A program made the translations under genes and the position numbers. From Caulobacterales bacterium (GTDB taxonomy: Bacteria > Pseudomonadota > Alphaproteobacteria > Caulobacterales > Caulobacteraceae), in NCBI GenBank assembly GCA_947474395.1, contig CANJID010000027.1, positions 1-51,638 on the forward strand: DNA of 51,638 nt. The letters run 5' to 3'. Shown here in pieces: positions 41,134 to 49,822 of this stretch (its first letter is position 1; the number at the start of each line of letters is the position of its first letter). The notes below the pieces were generated by a model, which did no database searches, had not been told where the DNA came from, and was given only the letters and a program-made list of their open reading frames with translations.

Positions 41134-42492
41134 ATGAGGTTGGGGATTGGTTTGACGGGAGGCGCCGCGCTCGCGGCTCTCCTCTGGAGTTCCGCAGGCG
41201 CGCAGACCTTGGCGCCGGCGGCGGAAGCGGAAACAGCCCAGGCGACAGCCCTGCCGGAGGCGTCCGAAGAGATCGCCCCGCCGCAGGGCCCGCCGACGAT
41301 CACCGAGGCGATAACGGGCGGCAAGCTGATCTTCGAGGCCCGTGCCCGCTACGAGAACGTGGACCAGACCGGGATCGCCCGGCACGGGGAGGCCTTCACC
41401 CTTCGCACGCGCATCGGCTGGGAGACCGGCGACTTCCACGGCTGGCGCGGCCTGCTCGAGATCGACGACGTCCGACAGCTCCACGGCGAGCACTACAATG
41501 TCGCCGCCCCGGGGGTGACCGGGGGCAGCGTCAACGGCAAGACCCTCTTTCCGATCATCAACGATCCGGACGTGACCGAGGTGAACCGGGCCCAGCTCAC
41601 CTGGGCCCCCACCGGCTGGGCCAACTTCACCCTCGGGCGCCAGCGCATCGTGGTGGAGGACCAGCGCTTCATCGGCAACGTCGGCTGGCGCCAGGACGAA
41701 CAGACCTTCGACGCCGTGCGGACGGACCTGTCCTACGGCAAGTTCCGGGCCTTCTACGCCTACATCACCCACGTGAACCGGGTGCTGGGCGAGGCGCGGG
41801 ACTGGGATTCGGACAGCCACATCGCCACCCTGACCTACACCCACTCCGCGCCGGTCCAGTTGCAGGGCTTCGTCTACGCCCTGGATTTCGACAACGCCAA
41901 GCCGAGCTCCGGCCTGACCTACGGGGGCAAGTTCGCCGGCAAGACCTGGCTCGGCCAGTTCCAGCTCGCCTACAACGCCACCTTCGCCCACCAGAAGGAC
42001 TACCGCCACAACACCGCCCCCTACAGCCTCGGCTACTGGGGCGGGGACGTCGCGGCCACCTACGACATCTACAGCGCCAAGGTCTCCTACGAGGTGCTGG
42101 AAGGCGACGGCGTGCGGGGCTTCATCACGCCGCTGGCCACCACCCACGCCTTCCAGGGCTGGGCCGACGCCTTCGCCGGGGTCTCGGGCAACAAGACCTT
42201 CGTGGACGGGATCAAGGACCTGAACCTGCAGGTCACGCTCAGGCCCCGGCGTCGCTGGAGCTATCTGTTCAACCTGGAGTTCCTGGCTCGCTACCACGAC
42301 TTCAACGCGGAGCGGACGGGCGTCTCCATCGGCCATGAGTGGGACGTCCAGGCCCAGGCCCAGATCACCAACCAGCTCTCCTTCGCCCTGAAGTTCGCCG
42401 ACTTCGAGCGGGTCAAAAGCGTGCCCCTCGGCAGCGCAGCCCCGCCCGCCTCGCGGACCAAGATCTGGCTGACCCTCGAATACAAACTCTGA
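41134..42492 (+). CDS. Outer-membrane porin, alginate-export family
   Basis: 452 residues with a signal peptide (MRLGIGLTGGAALAALLWSS, cut near AGAQ). The mature part has alternating beta-strand sequence such as FEARARYENVDQTG, FTLRTRIGWETGDF and VNRAQLTWAPTGWANFTLGR, and it ends with an aromatic-rich final strand, WLTLEYKL. This fits the alginate-export-type outer-membrane barrel family, used here presumably as a substrate porin. The true start is ATG 41134; an upstream ATG at 41077 would put the terminator stem inside the coding region. First gene of the nitrate-type uptake operon. Confidence 0.85.
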   Translation: MRLGIGLTGGAALAALLWSSAGAQTLAPAAEAETAQATALPEASEEIAPPQGPPTITEAITGGKLIFEARARYENVDQTGIARHGEAFTLRTRIGWETGDFHGWRGLLEIDDVRQLHGEHYNVAAPGVTGGSVNGKTLFPIINDPDVTEVNRAQLTWAPTGWANFTLGRQRIVVEDQRFIGNVGWRQDEQTFDAVRTDLSYGKFRAFYAYITHVNRVLGEARDWDSDSHIATLTYTHSAPVQLQGFVYALDFDNAKPSSGLTYGGKFAGKTWLGQFQLAYNATFAHQKDYRHNTAPYSLGYWGGDVAATYDIYSAKVSYEVLEGDGVRGFITPLATTHAFQGWADAFAGVSGNKTFVDGIKDLNLQVTLRPRRRWSYLFNLEFLARYHDFNAERTGVSIGHEWDVQAQAQITNQLSFALKFADFERVKSVPLGSAAPPASRTKIWLTLEYKL

Positions 42493-42527
42493 ACCCCATC
42501 CTCCTGACGGACGGAAGGCGCATATCC

Positions 42528-43814
42528 ATGAGCAAGACCATGAAATTAGACATCAATCCGAGCCGGCGCGCCCTGATCGCGGGCGCCGCCGCCACCGTGG
42601 CCGCCGCCCGGGCGGCCTTCCCCTCCGGCGCCTTCGCCGCGGGGGCCGGGCCCGAGACCAGCAAGGCCCGGATCGGCTTCATCGCCCTGACCGACTCCTC
42701 GCCGGTGATCGTGGCCAAGGAGCGGGGCCTCTTCACCAAATACGGCATGCCGGACGTGGAGGTGCTGAAGCAGGCCTCCTGGGGGGCGACGCGGGACAAC
42801 CTGGTGCTGGGCTCGGGCGGGGGCGGCATCGACGGCGCCCACATCCTGTCGCCCATGCCGCTGCAGTTCACCGCCGGGGTGCAGACGGGCGCGCGGCCTC
42901 TGCCGATGTACACCCTGGCCAGGCTCAACACCAACGGCCAGGCCATCTCGGTCGGCAACGACCTGAAGGGGGTCAAGGTGGGGCTAGACGCCAGCGGGGC
43001 CAAGGCCAAGTTCGCTCAGCTCAAGGCCGCCGGGAACATCGCCAAGGTCGCCATGACCTTCCGCGGCGGCACCCACGACCTGTGGGTCCGCTACTGGCTG
43101 GCGGCGGCGGGGATCAACCCGGACACCGACATCTCCACCATCGTCATCCCGCCCCCGCAGATGGTCGCCAACATGAAGGCGGGCACCCAGGACGCCTTCT
43201 GCGTCGGCGAGCCCTGGGGCGCGCAGCTGGTCAACCAGAAGGCCGGCTACACCGCCTGCCTGACCAGCGAGATCTGGATGAACCACCCGGAAAAGGCCTT
43301 CGGCATGCGGGCCGACTGGGTGGATCGCTTCCCCCGCGCGGCCCTGGCCCTGACCACAGCCATCCTCGAGGCGCAGATGTGGTGCGACAAGCTTTCCAAC
43401 CGGGCGGCCATGTGCGGCATCGCCTCGGTGCGCCAGTACGTCAACGCCCCCGTCGGCGACATGGTCCCGCGCATGCAGGGCGAGGTGGACTACGGCGACG
43501 GCCGCCAGGCCAAGGGCTCGCCCCACTTCATGAAGTTCTGGGCCGACAACGCCTCCTTCCCCTTCAAGAGCCACGACCTGTGGTTCGCCACCGAGGACAT
43601 GCGCTGGGGCGTGCTTCCGGGCGGCACCAACGCCAAGGCCCTGGTGGACAAGGTCAACCGCGCGGACATCTGGCGCGCGGCGGCCAAGACCCTGGGCCAG
43701 ACCGGGCCCGCCTCCGACAGCCGGGGCGTGGAGCGGTTCTTCGACGGCAAGGTGTTCGATCCGGCCAATCCGGCGGCCTACCTGGCCAGCCAGCCGATCA
43801 AGAAAATGGCTTGA
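42528..43814 (+). CDS. Nitrate-type ABC transporter substrate-binding protein (NrtA-like)
   Basis: 428-residue periplasmic binding protein of the NrtA/CmpA class. The N-terminus contains a twin-arginine-type signal (SRRALIAGAAATVAAARAA). The mature part carries ARIGFIALTDSSPVIVAKE, GLFTKYGMPDVEVLKQASWG and FCVGEPWGAQLV, all typical of NrtA. The presence of an export signal argues against the cytoplasmic sensor NasS, its close relative. Start is ATG 42528 with GGAAGG nine bases upstream. Nitrate as ligand is inferred from the family and from the ANTAR leader. Confidence 0.88.
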   Translation: MSKTMKLDINPSRRALIAGAAATVAAARAAFPSGAFAAGAGPETSKARIGFIALTDSSPVIVAKERGLFTKYGMPDVEVLKQASWGATRDNLVLGSGGGGIDGAHILSPMPLQFTAGVQTGARPLPMYTLARLNTNGQAISVGNDLKGVKVGLDASGAKAKFAQLKAAGNIAKVAMTFRGGTHDLWVRYWLAAAGINPDTDISTIVIPPPQMVANMKAGTQDAFCVGEPWGAQLVNQKAGYTACLTSEIWMNHPEKAFGMRADWVDRFPRAALALTTAILEAQMWCDKLSNRAAMCGIASVRQYVNAPVGDMVPRMQGEVDYGDGRQAKGSPHFMKFWADNASFPFKSHDLWFATEDMRWGVLPGGTNAKALVDKVNRADIWRAAAKTLGQTGPASDSRGVERFFDGKVFDPANPAAYLASQPIKKMA

Positions 43815-43825
43815 GGGAGCGCCGC

Positions 43826-44722
43826 ATGAGTATGACCGCCCAGAGACTGGACGCCGATCCAGCCCCCCCGCCGATCAAGCCGGCGGGGGCGGTGGCGCAA
43901 CTGCCGGAGCGCCCGCCCGCCCTTAGCGGAAAAATCGCCGACGCCCTCGGGGGGGCGGCCAAGGTGATCATTCCCCCGGCGATCACCATCCTGGTGATCC
44001 TGGGCCTTTGGCAGGTGGCGGCGGGAGGCTCCAACGCGGGCCTACCCGCGCCGAGCGCCATCTGGACCGACTCCCGCGACCTGATCCTGCATCCGTTCTA
44101 CGACCATGGCGGCGTGGACAAGGGCCTGTTCTGGCACGTGGTCACCAGCCTCAGCCGGGTGGCGATCGGCTTCAGCTTCTCGGCGGTGGTCGGGATCGGC
44201 CTCGGCGTCCTGGTGGGCGCGAGCAAGTGGGCGCACCGGGGCCTCGATCCCATCTTCCAGGTCCTGCGGACGGTCCCGCCCCTGGCCTGGCTCCCGCTCA
44301 GCCTGGCGGCCCTGCACCAGGCCCAGCCGTCGGCCCTGTTCGTGATCTTCATCACCTCGATCTGGCCGATCATCATCAATACGGCGGTCGGGGTGCGGAA
44401 CATCCCGCAGGACTACGTCAACGTGGCGCGGGTCCTGCGCCTCTCCCCCATCGAGTACTTCTTCAAGATTCTGGCGCCGGCCACGACCCCTTACGTCTTC
44501 ACCGGCCTTCGGATCGGGGTGGGGATGAGTTGGCTGGCGATCATCGCCTCCGAGATGCTGCTCGGCGGGGTGGGGATCGGGTTCTTCATCTGGGACCAGT
44601 ACAACGCGTCCCGCATCTCCGACATCATCGTCGCCCTGGTCTGGGTGGGCCTCGTCGGCTTCGCCCTCGACCGTTTCGTCGCTCTCATCGGCCGCGTCGT
44701 CGCACGCGGCGGTCCGGCCTGA
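43826..44722 (+). CDS. Nitrate-type ABC transporter permease (NrtB-like)
   Basis: 298-residue inner-membrane permease with six or so hydrophobic segments. The binding-protein-dependent transport signature, with EAA-like motif, is in the region GVRNIPQDYVNVARVLRLSP, and LRTVPPLAWLPLSLAAL is typical of the NrtB/SsuC class. The N-terminal 45 residues are a proline-rich cytoplasmic tail. Start is ATG 43826, eleven bases after nrtA. Operates with the neighbouring binding protein and ATPase. Confidence 0.9.
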   Translation: MSMTAQRLDADPAPPPIKPAGAVAQLPERPPALSGKIADALGGAAKVIIPPAITILVILGLWQVAAGGSNAGLPAPSAIWTDSRDLILHPFYDHGGVDKGLFWHVVTSLSRVAIGFSFSAVVGIGLGVLVGASKWAHRGLDPIFQVLRTVPPLAWLPLSLAALHQAQPSALFVIFITSIWPIIINTAVGVRNIPQDYVNVARVLRLSPIEYFFKILAPATTPYVFTGLRIGVGMSWLAIIASEMLLGGVGIGFFIWDQYNASRISDIIVALVWVGLVGFALDRFVALIGRVVARGGPA

Positions 44723-44735
44723 GGAGGGTCCCATC

Positions 44736-45533
44736 ATGAACAAGGCCTATCTCTCGATCGAAGCCCTCGGCGTCAGCTTCTCCAAGAGCGGGCGCGTCAG
44801 CGAGGTGCTGAGGGGCGTCGACCTGCAGGTGCAGCAGGGCGAGTTCGTCTCCATCATCGGCCACTCCGGCTGCGGCAAGACCACCCTTCTGAACGTGGTG
44901 GCGGGGCTGGTCCCCATCACCACCGGGGCGGTGATCCTCGACCACCAGGCGGTGGAGGCGCCCGGGCCGGACCGGGCGGTGGTGTTCCAGAACCACTCCC
45001 TGCTGCCCTGGCTGTCGGTCTACGACAACGTCAAGCTGGCGGTGGACAAGGTGTTCGGCGGCAAGAAGTCGGGCAAGCAGCGCCGGGAGTGGGTGCTGCA
45101 CAACCTGGCTCTGGTGCAGATGACCCACGCCAAGGACAAGCGGCCCGCCGAGCTTTCGGGGGGGATGAAACAGAGGGTCGGCATCGCCCGGGCCCTGGCG
45201 ATGGAGCCCAAGGTGCTCCTGCTGGACGAGCCGTTCGGGGCGCTCGACGCCCTGACCCGCGCGCACCTGCAGGACAGCGTCATGGATATCCATGCCAAGC
45301 TCGGCAACACGGTGTTGATGATCACCCACGACGTGGACGAGGCGGTGCTGCTGTCCGACCGCATCGTAATGATGACGAACGGCCCGGCGGCGGGGGTCGG
45401 CGAGGTGCTGGAGGTTCCCCTGCCTCGGCCGCGCCGTCGCCTGGAGCTGGCGACCCACGCCGACTACATCCGCAGCCGGTCGCGGGTGCTGGAGTTCCTC
45501 TACGCCCGCCACGCCCTGCGCGACGTGGCCTGA
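44736..45533 (+). CDS. Nitrate-type ABC transporter ATP-binding protein (NrtD-like)
   Basis: 265-residue ABC ATPase. Walker A GHSGCGKTT, the Q loop, signature ELSGGMKQRVGIARAL, Walker B VLLLDEPFGALD and the switch histidine in MITHDVDEA are all present. It lacks the C-terminal binding-protein fusion that marks NrtC, so it is closer to NrtD or SsuB in build. Start is ATG 44736, thirteen bases after the permease. It powers uptake through the permease. Last gene of the operon; a GC stem follows at 45554. Confidence 0.92.
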   Translation: MNKAYLSIEALGVSFSKSGRVSEVLRGVDLQVQQGEFVSIIGHSGCGKTTLLNVVAGLVPITTGAVILDHQAVEAPGPDRAVVFQNHSLLPWLSVYDNVKLAVDKVFGGKKSGKQRREWVLHNLALVQMTHAKDKRPAELSGGMKQRVGIARALAMEPKVLLLDEPFGALDALTRAHLQDSVMDIHAKLGNTVLMITHDVDEAVLLSDRIVMMTNGPAAGVGEVLEVPLPRPRRRLELATHADYIRSRSRVLEFLYARHALRDVA

Positions 45534-45553
45534 CGGGACACGACCTGATCGGC

Positions 45554-45581
45554 GGCCCCGCCGCGGAATTGTCGCGGGGCC
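45554..45581 (+). terminator. GC hairpin after the nitrate-type operon
   Basis: Perfect 8-base-pair stem GGCCCCGC (45554-45561) with GCGGGGCC (45574-45581), twelve-base loop, 20 bases after the ATPase stop. No T run follows, so termination strength is uncertain. Confidence 0.45.
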
Positions 45582-45670
45582 GTCGCATCACCGCCAAAGA
45601 TGGCGGCTAGAACAGGCTCGCAGGGGCGACGCTCGGCCAGTGTACGGCCGGGCCTCCGAGAGGAGCCGCG

Positions 45671-45940
45671 ATGGAACCGAATTCCCGCGACGGTGTTCGC
45701 CCTTCGAGAGAGGCGCGTATGCATCACAGATATGACGTCGTTCCCGAGGGCTCCCGCTGGGCCGTCGAACTGGACCACGAAGTCCTGGGAGTCTTCGCGA
45801 CCCAGGTGGAGGCGGCGGTGGCCGCCGTCGATCTGTCCCGGGCCGATCGCCGGGCCGGGATAGACTCCGAGGTCAAGGTGGCGCCGAGGCGGGCTCGCCA
45901 CACCGAGGGCCGGGATTACGCCCACCGCGCCTTGGGCTGA
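45671..45940 (+). CDS. Small soluble protein of unknown function
   Basis: 89 residues from ATG 45671, with GAGAGGAG six bases before. An alternative ATG at 45719 (MHHRYDVVPEGSRWAVELD) also has a ribosome-binding stretch, GAGAGG. The part from residue 17 looks like a small alpha/beta fold (WAVELDHEVLGVFATQVEAA) similar in style to DUF2188 proteins. The tail is basic and polar. No function can be assigned. Confidence 0.55.
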   Translation: MEPNSRDGVRPSREARMHHRYDVVPEGSRWAVELDHEVLGVFATQVEAAVAAVDLSRADRRAGIDSEVKVAPRRARHTEGRDYAHRALG

Positions 45941-46030
45941 ACGCCACGGACTTGAACGTCCTCGCGATTTTCGCCTCGCCCGCCCCCCCCGCGGGATGAA
46001 TAGGCGCGTTCGCCGCGCTACTGTGGGCGG

Positions 46031-46201
46031 ATGCTGAACCGACGGCTCATGCGAATGGCGCGGCGCGCCGCCCGGCTGGCGGGCAGACCCGCCCGTCACG
46101 GCCCGGGCGGCGGCGGACGCCGCATCCCCCGGCGCCTTCTGGTGCTGCTGGCCGTGGTCGGGGCGGCCGTCGTCGCCAAGATCCTAAAGGACGGCGGCTG
46201 A
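46031..46201 (+). CDS. Very small single-span basic membrane protein
   Basis: 56-residue frame from ATG 46031, missed by length filters. The first half is strongly basic (MLNRRLMRMARRAARLAGRP), followed by a Gly/Arg stretch, then one hydrophobic segment (RRLLVLLAVVGAAVVAKILK) and a short end. The topology suits a small inner-membrane protein with its N-terminus in the cytoplasm. It ends six bases before the stop of the convergent ion-channel homologue. Function unknown; reading-frame evidence alone, with GC-biased third positions in support. Confidence 0.45.
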   Translation: MLNRRLMRMARRAARLAGRPARHGPGGGGRRIPRRLLVLLAVVGAAVVAKILKDGG

Positions 46202-46207
46202 GGTTCC

Positions 46208-47284
46208 TCAGGCGTGGGGCGGGCCGGGGACGGCGTGCAGGACCCGCGTCGTCGCATAGGCGGCGGGGTTCTGGCTCCCGCGCTTATTGGCGATGACGAA
46301 GAGCGTGATGTTCGCGATCAGGAACAGCACCAGGAAGACCGCCGCCGAGCGCTCGTCCCAGCGCCGCACCTTGGCGGCCCGCGTTCCGCCCGCCACGGCG
46401 CGGTAGGCGAAGACGCTCCAGGTGGTGGTGACCAGCACCAGCACCAGGGTCGCCACGTGAATCTCGTCCAGCAGCGACAGGCTCTCGTGGTGCCCGACCG
46501 AGCCCCCGGCGGCGACGAAGTTCAGCACCACGGCGAAGAGGGCGCTGGCCTGGACCCCCATGCGGCCGATGAAGAGGTCGGTGTTGGAGACGTCGAACAG
46601 CAGGCTCATCAGCACCAGGAAGCTGGCGATGTAGAGGGCGCTGGTCAGCTTGATGAAGGTGGCGAAGTGGGCCCGCTCGGCGCGGATGATCAGGTGCAGG
46701 GCGGCGTAGCGGCTGTCGCCCTTGGTCAGGGACGGATCGCCGAAGGTGGTCGGATGGATCGCCAGGCCGCTCCGCAAGGTAAAGCCGTCGAACTTCCAGC
46801 CCGGAGAGGCCGCCGCCGGGTCGATCCCGGAGTGCTCGGTGTCGGCGGTCAGCAGCAGGGAGCGGGCGTCCTGGGTGGATTCCTCCATCTCGATGACGAG
46901 CGGGTGGCGGTCGAAGGGATAGCTGTCGAGCTCGAAGTCATTGCGGAACACCCCCGAGACCTTGCGGGTCGCCCACCACTGGTCGCCGCGGGGCAGGATG
47001 GAGTCGAGGCTGGCGGTGGTCTCCACGGAACTGACGAACTCCAGGGTCTTGAGCGGCTCGATGTCCTTGGTCGGGCAGAGGCTCCAGAGCCAGAGGTCGG
47101 CCTTGAAGGTGCGGCTCGCGGTTTCGATGTCGTGCAGGGAGGTGACGAAGCCGCCGACCTTGCAGGTGACGGGCGCCGCCGGCGCGGCGACGGGCTGGGC
47201 GGCCTGGGCTGTCGCGTCCGGCCCCCAGATCGCGGCCATGACCAGAACCAGCGCCGCCAGCGCGCATTGCCAACGCAGAACCAT
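46208..47284 (-). CDS. Bacterial pentameric ligand-gated ion channel homologue
   Basis: 358-residue protein with a signal peptide (LAALVLVMAAIWGPDATAQA). The extracellular part resembles the Cys-loop receptor ligand-binding domain: GFVTSLHDIETASRTFKADL and DFELDSYPFDRHPLVIEMEE match the SLDDKAETFK-like and YPFD blocks of GLIC. Then come four hydrophobic segments, with RAERAHFATFIKLTSALYIA entering the first and ANITLFVIAN in the last. The proline usual in M1 is absent, and the M2-like segment (RMGVQASALFAVVLNFVAAG) is unusual. It may thus not form a standard pore. Start is ATG 47284; the longer frame to 47464 is not supported. Confidence 0.8.
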   Translation of the reverse strand: MVLRWQCALAALVLVMAAIWGPDATAQAAQPVAAPAAPVTCKVGGFVTSLHDIETASRTFKADLWLWSLCPTKDIEPLKTLEFVSSVETTASLDSILPRGDQWWATRKVSGVFRNDFELDSYPFDRHPLVIEMEESTQDARSLLLTADTEHSGIDPAAASPGWKFDGFTLRSGLAIHPTTFGDPSLTKGDSRYAALHLIIRAERAHFATFIKLTSALYIASFLVLMSLLFDVSNTDLFIGRMGVQASALFAVVLNFVAAGGSVGHHESLSLLDEIHVATLVLVLVTTTWSVFAYRAVAGGTRAAKVRRWDERSAAVFLVLFLIANITLFVIANKRGSQNPAAYATTRVLHAVPGPPHA

Positions 47285-47551
47285 CAGACAGCGCCCCGAA
47301 GCCCGATCCCGACCGCTTGTTCCCGCGGCCCGCCGCTCATGATGGCCAGCCGCTCCGGCCCGTGCAACGCCGCGCATCGTCGCCGCCGCCACGCCGCGCG
47401 GAAAACCAGCGACGGACGGCGGGTTTAGCGTCGTGAAAGGGAGGACGGCCGGGGGCGTCGTCACGGGGAAGTCGCTTGCTTAGGCGGCGGCCCGGCGATT
47501 ATCTGGCCTCGCCCGGTCTAGCCGGCGCCAAATAAGAACACGGGGAAGAAA

Positions 47552-49750
47552 ATGCGGTCACATTCCATGTGGAGATCCGCGGCGATGGTCGCGATCCTGG
47601 CGGCGGTCGGCCTCCTGGGATTCACACCGTCCATGGCCCAGCCGCCGGGCGGCGGGCGCGCCCCGCCCGCGGTCACGCCGCCGGCGCCGGCGACGGGCGA
47701 CGCTTCGACCATCAAGCTCGCCCCCGCGTTCAGCGCCAAGGACCTCACGGCCCTGCCGACGGACAACTGGGTGACCAACGGCGGCAACGTCTACAATCAG
47801 CGGTATTCGCCGCTGGACCAGATCAACAAGTCCAACGTGGCCAATGTGAAGGCCCTGTGGCGCTCGGGCATGGCGTCCGGCGGCCGCCAGGACCACTCCG
47901 GCCAGGCCCAGATCCTGGTCTACGGGGACAGCCTCTACGTCATCAACGGAGCGAACGACGTCTTCGCCATGGACGTCGAGACCGGCAAGATCCTGTGGAA
48001 CTTCGCCGCCAAGCCCGATCCCCGCGCCGGCGCGCCCTCGGGCCACTCCAGCCGCGGCGTGGCCATCGGCGAGGGCAAGGTTTTCCTCGGCACCCTGGAT
48101 TCGCGGGTCATCGCTCTCGACCAGAAGACCGGCAAGCAGCTTTGGTCGGTGCAGGGCGAGCCCTGGCAGGACGGCTTCGCCATCACCTCGGCCCCCCTCT
48201 ATTACGACGGCATGGTCATCACCGGCTTCAACGGCGGTGAGATGGGCGTGCGCGGCCGCGTGAAGGCCTTTGACGCCAAGGACGGCCACCTGGTCTGGAC
48301 CTTCTACACCGTCCCCGGGCCCGGCGAGGTCGGCCACAATACCTGGCCCCAGAACACCGACGCCTGGCAGCACGGCGGCGGCGCGGTCTGGCAGACCCCC
48401 GCGGTCGATCCGGAACTCGGCCTGCTCTACTTCACGACGGGCAATCCCGGCCCCGACCAGAACGGCGCGGTTCGCGCCGGCGACAACCTCTTCACCGTGT
48501 CGATGCTGGCCATCGAGGCCAAGACCGGCAAGTACCGCTGGCACTTCCAACAGGTCCACCATGACCTCTGGGACTACGACAGCCCCAATCCGGTGATCCT
48601 GTTCGACGCCCCCTATGGCGGCAAGATGCGCAAGGGGATCGTGGAACTCGGCAAGACCGGCTTCACCTACATCCTGGACCGCGTCACCGGTAAGCCGCTG
48701 ATCGGCATCCCGGAAAAGCCGGTCCCGCAGGAGCCGCGCCAGTCCACCGCCAAGACCCAGCCCTATCCGATCGGCGAGGCGGCCTTCCCGCAGGACATCA
48801 TGATCCCGCCCGAAGGCATGGCGCTGGAGCCGGGCACCAACCACCTGCCCAACTACGGACGGATCTTCACCCCGTTCTGGACCACGCCGGTGATCATGCG
48901 CCCCGGCTCGAACGGCGGCGCCAACTGGCCGCCCTCGTCCTACGATCCGACCACGAACATCATGTACCAGTGCGGCAGCGACCGGGCCTCGACCTTCCGG
49001 GCCCAGGCCACGCTTGAGGCGCCGGTTCCGGGTCGCACCTACATGGGCGGCGGCTTCGGCCAGGGCCTGACGCTCGACGGCGGCATCCTGGCCGCGGTGG
49101 ACCTGAAGACCAACAAGCTGGTCTGGCGCCAGCAATGGCGGGAAATCTGCTTCTCCGGCTCGGTGGTCACCGGCGGCGGCCTGCTGTTCGTCGGCCGCGC
49201 CGACGGACGCCTGACCGCCCTCGACAAGGCCACCGGCAACAAGCTGTGGGAGTTCATGACGGACGGCGGGGTCAACACCACCGTCACCACCTTCATGCAC
49301 AAGGGCAAGCAGATGATCGTCGTCCACGCGGGCGGCGGCACCTTCTCCGCCGGCAAGCGCGGGGACGGCGTGTGGGCCTTCTCCCTCGACGGCAAGATTC
49401 CGACGCTCGCCCCGCAACGGGCGGCCGGTCCGGGCGGCGGCGGCGGTGGCGGCGGCGCTCCCGGCGGCGCGGCTCGTCCGGCGGCGGCGGCTGCCCCCGC
49501 GGTTCCGGCACGCGCGCCGAACCTGGCCCAAGGCAAGTCGCTCTACGAACAGGGCTGCCTGGTCTGCCACGGCGAGGACGGCTCCGGCGGCCACGGCGGC
49601 GGCCCCACCCTCCTGAACCTGCCGGCGGTCGCGATCCAGGCCACGGCGACGACGGGCAAGGGCACGGCCATGCCGGCCTTCCGCGACGTCTTCCCCGCCG
49701 ACCAGCTCGGGGACATCGCGGCCTATGTGAATTCCCTGCCGAGAAAGTAA
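47552..49750 (+). CDS. PQQ-dependent dehydrogenase with fused cytochrome c domain
   Basis: Periplasmic quinohaemoprotein of 732 residues. A signal peptide ends near TPSMAQ. An eight-bladed propeller follows with repeated WxxxxG-type blades (ETGKILWNF, QKTGKQLWS, TNKLVWRQ). The likely active-site region is HHDLWDYDSPNPV. A glycine/alanine/proline linker (about residues 627-660) connects to a C-terminal cytochrome c domain with CLVCH and a methionine ligand candidate in GTAMPAFRDV. It oxidises an alcohol or sugar and passes electrons to the fused haem. The vicinal Cys-Cys pair of many PQQ alcohol dehydrogenases is absent. Substrate unknown. Confidence 0.9.
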   Translation: MRSHSMWRSAAMVAILAAVGLLGFTPSMAQPPGGGRAPPAVTPPAPATGDASTIKLAPAFSAKDLTALPTDNWVTNGGNVYNQRYSPLDQINKSNVANVKALWRSGMASGGRQDHSGQAQILVYGDSLYVINGANDVFAMDVETGKILWNFAAKPDPRAGAPSGHSSRGVAIGEGKVFLGTLDSRVIALDQKTGKQLWSVQGEPWQDGFAITSAPLYYDGMVITGFNGGEMGVRGRVKAFDAKDGHLVWTFYTVPGPGEVGHNTWPQNTDAWQHGGGAVWQTPAVDPELGLLYFTTGNPGPDQNGAVRAGDNLFTVSMLAIEAKTGKYRWHFQQVHHDLWDYDSPNPVILFDAPYGGKMRKGIVELGKTGFTYILDRVTGKPLIGIPEKPVPQEPRQSTAKTQPYPIGEAAFPQDIMIPPEGMALEPGTNHLPNYGRIFTPFWTTPVIMRPGSNGGANWPPSSYDPTTNIMYQCGSDRASTFRAQATLEAPVPGRTYMGGGFGQGLTLDGGILAAVDLKTNKLVWRQQWREICFSGSVVTGGGLLFVGRADGRLTALDKATGNKLWEFMTDGGVNTTVTTFMHKGKQMIVVHAGGGTFSAGKRGDGVWAFSLDGKIPTLAPQRAAGPGGGGGGGGAPGGAARPAAAAAPAVPARAPNLAQGKSLYEQGCLVCHGEDGSGGHGGGPTLLNLPAVAIQATATTGKGTAMPAFRDVFPADQLGDIAAYVNSLPRK

Positions 49751-49822
49751 GGCCAGGGACCAATGACAGCGGGCGGGGCCTTCGGGTCCCGCCCGACCGT
49801 GTTTTGAGGAAACGGGGAAGAG

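Noticed and set aside
42528-43814. Binding-protein gene as the nitrate sensor NasS
   Set aside because: The protein has an export signal with twin arginines, and no nasT follows; NasS is cytoplasmic.
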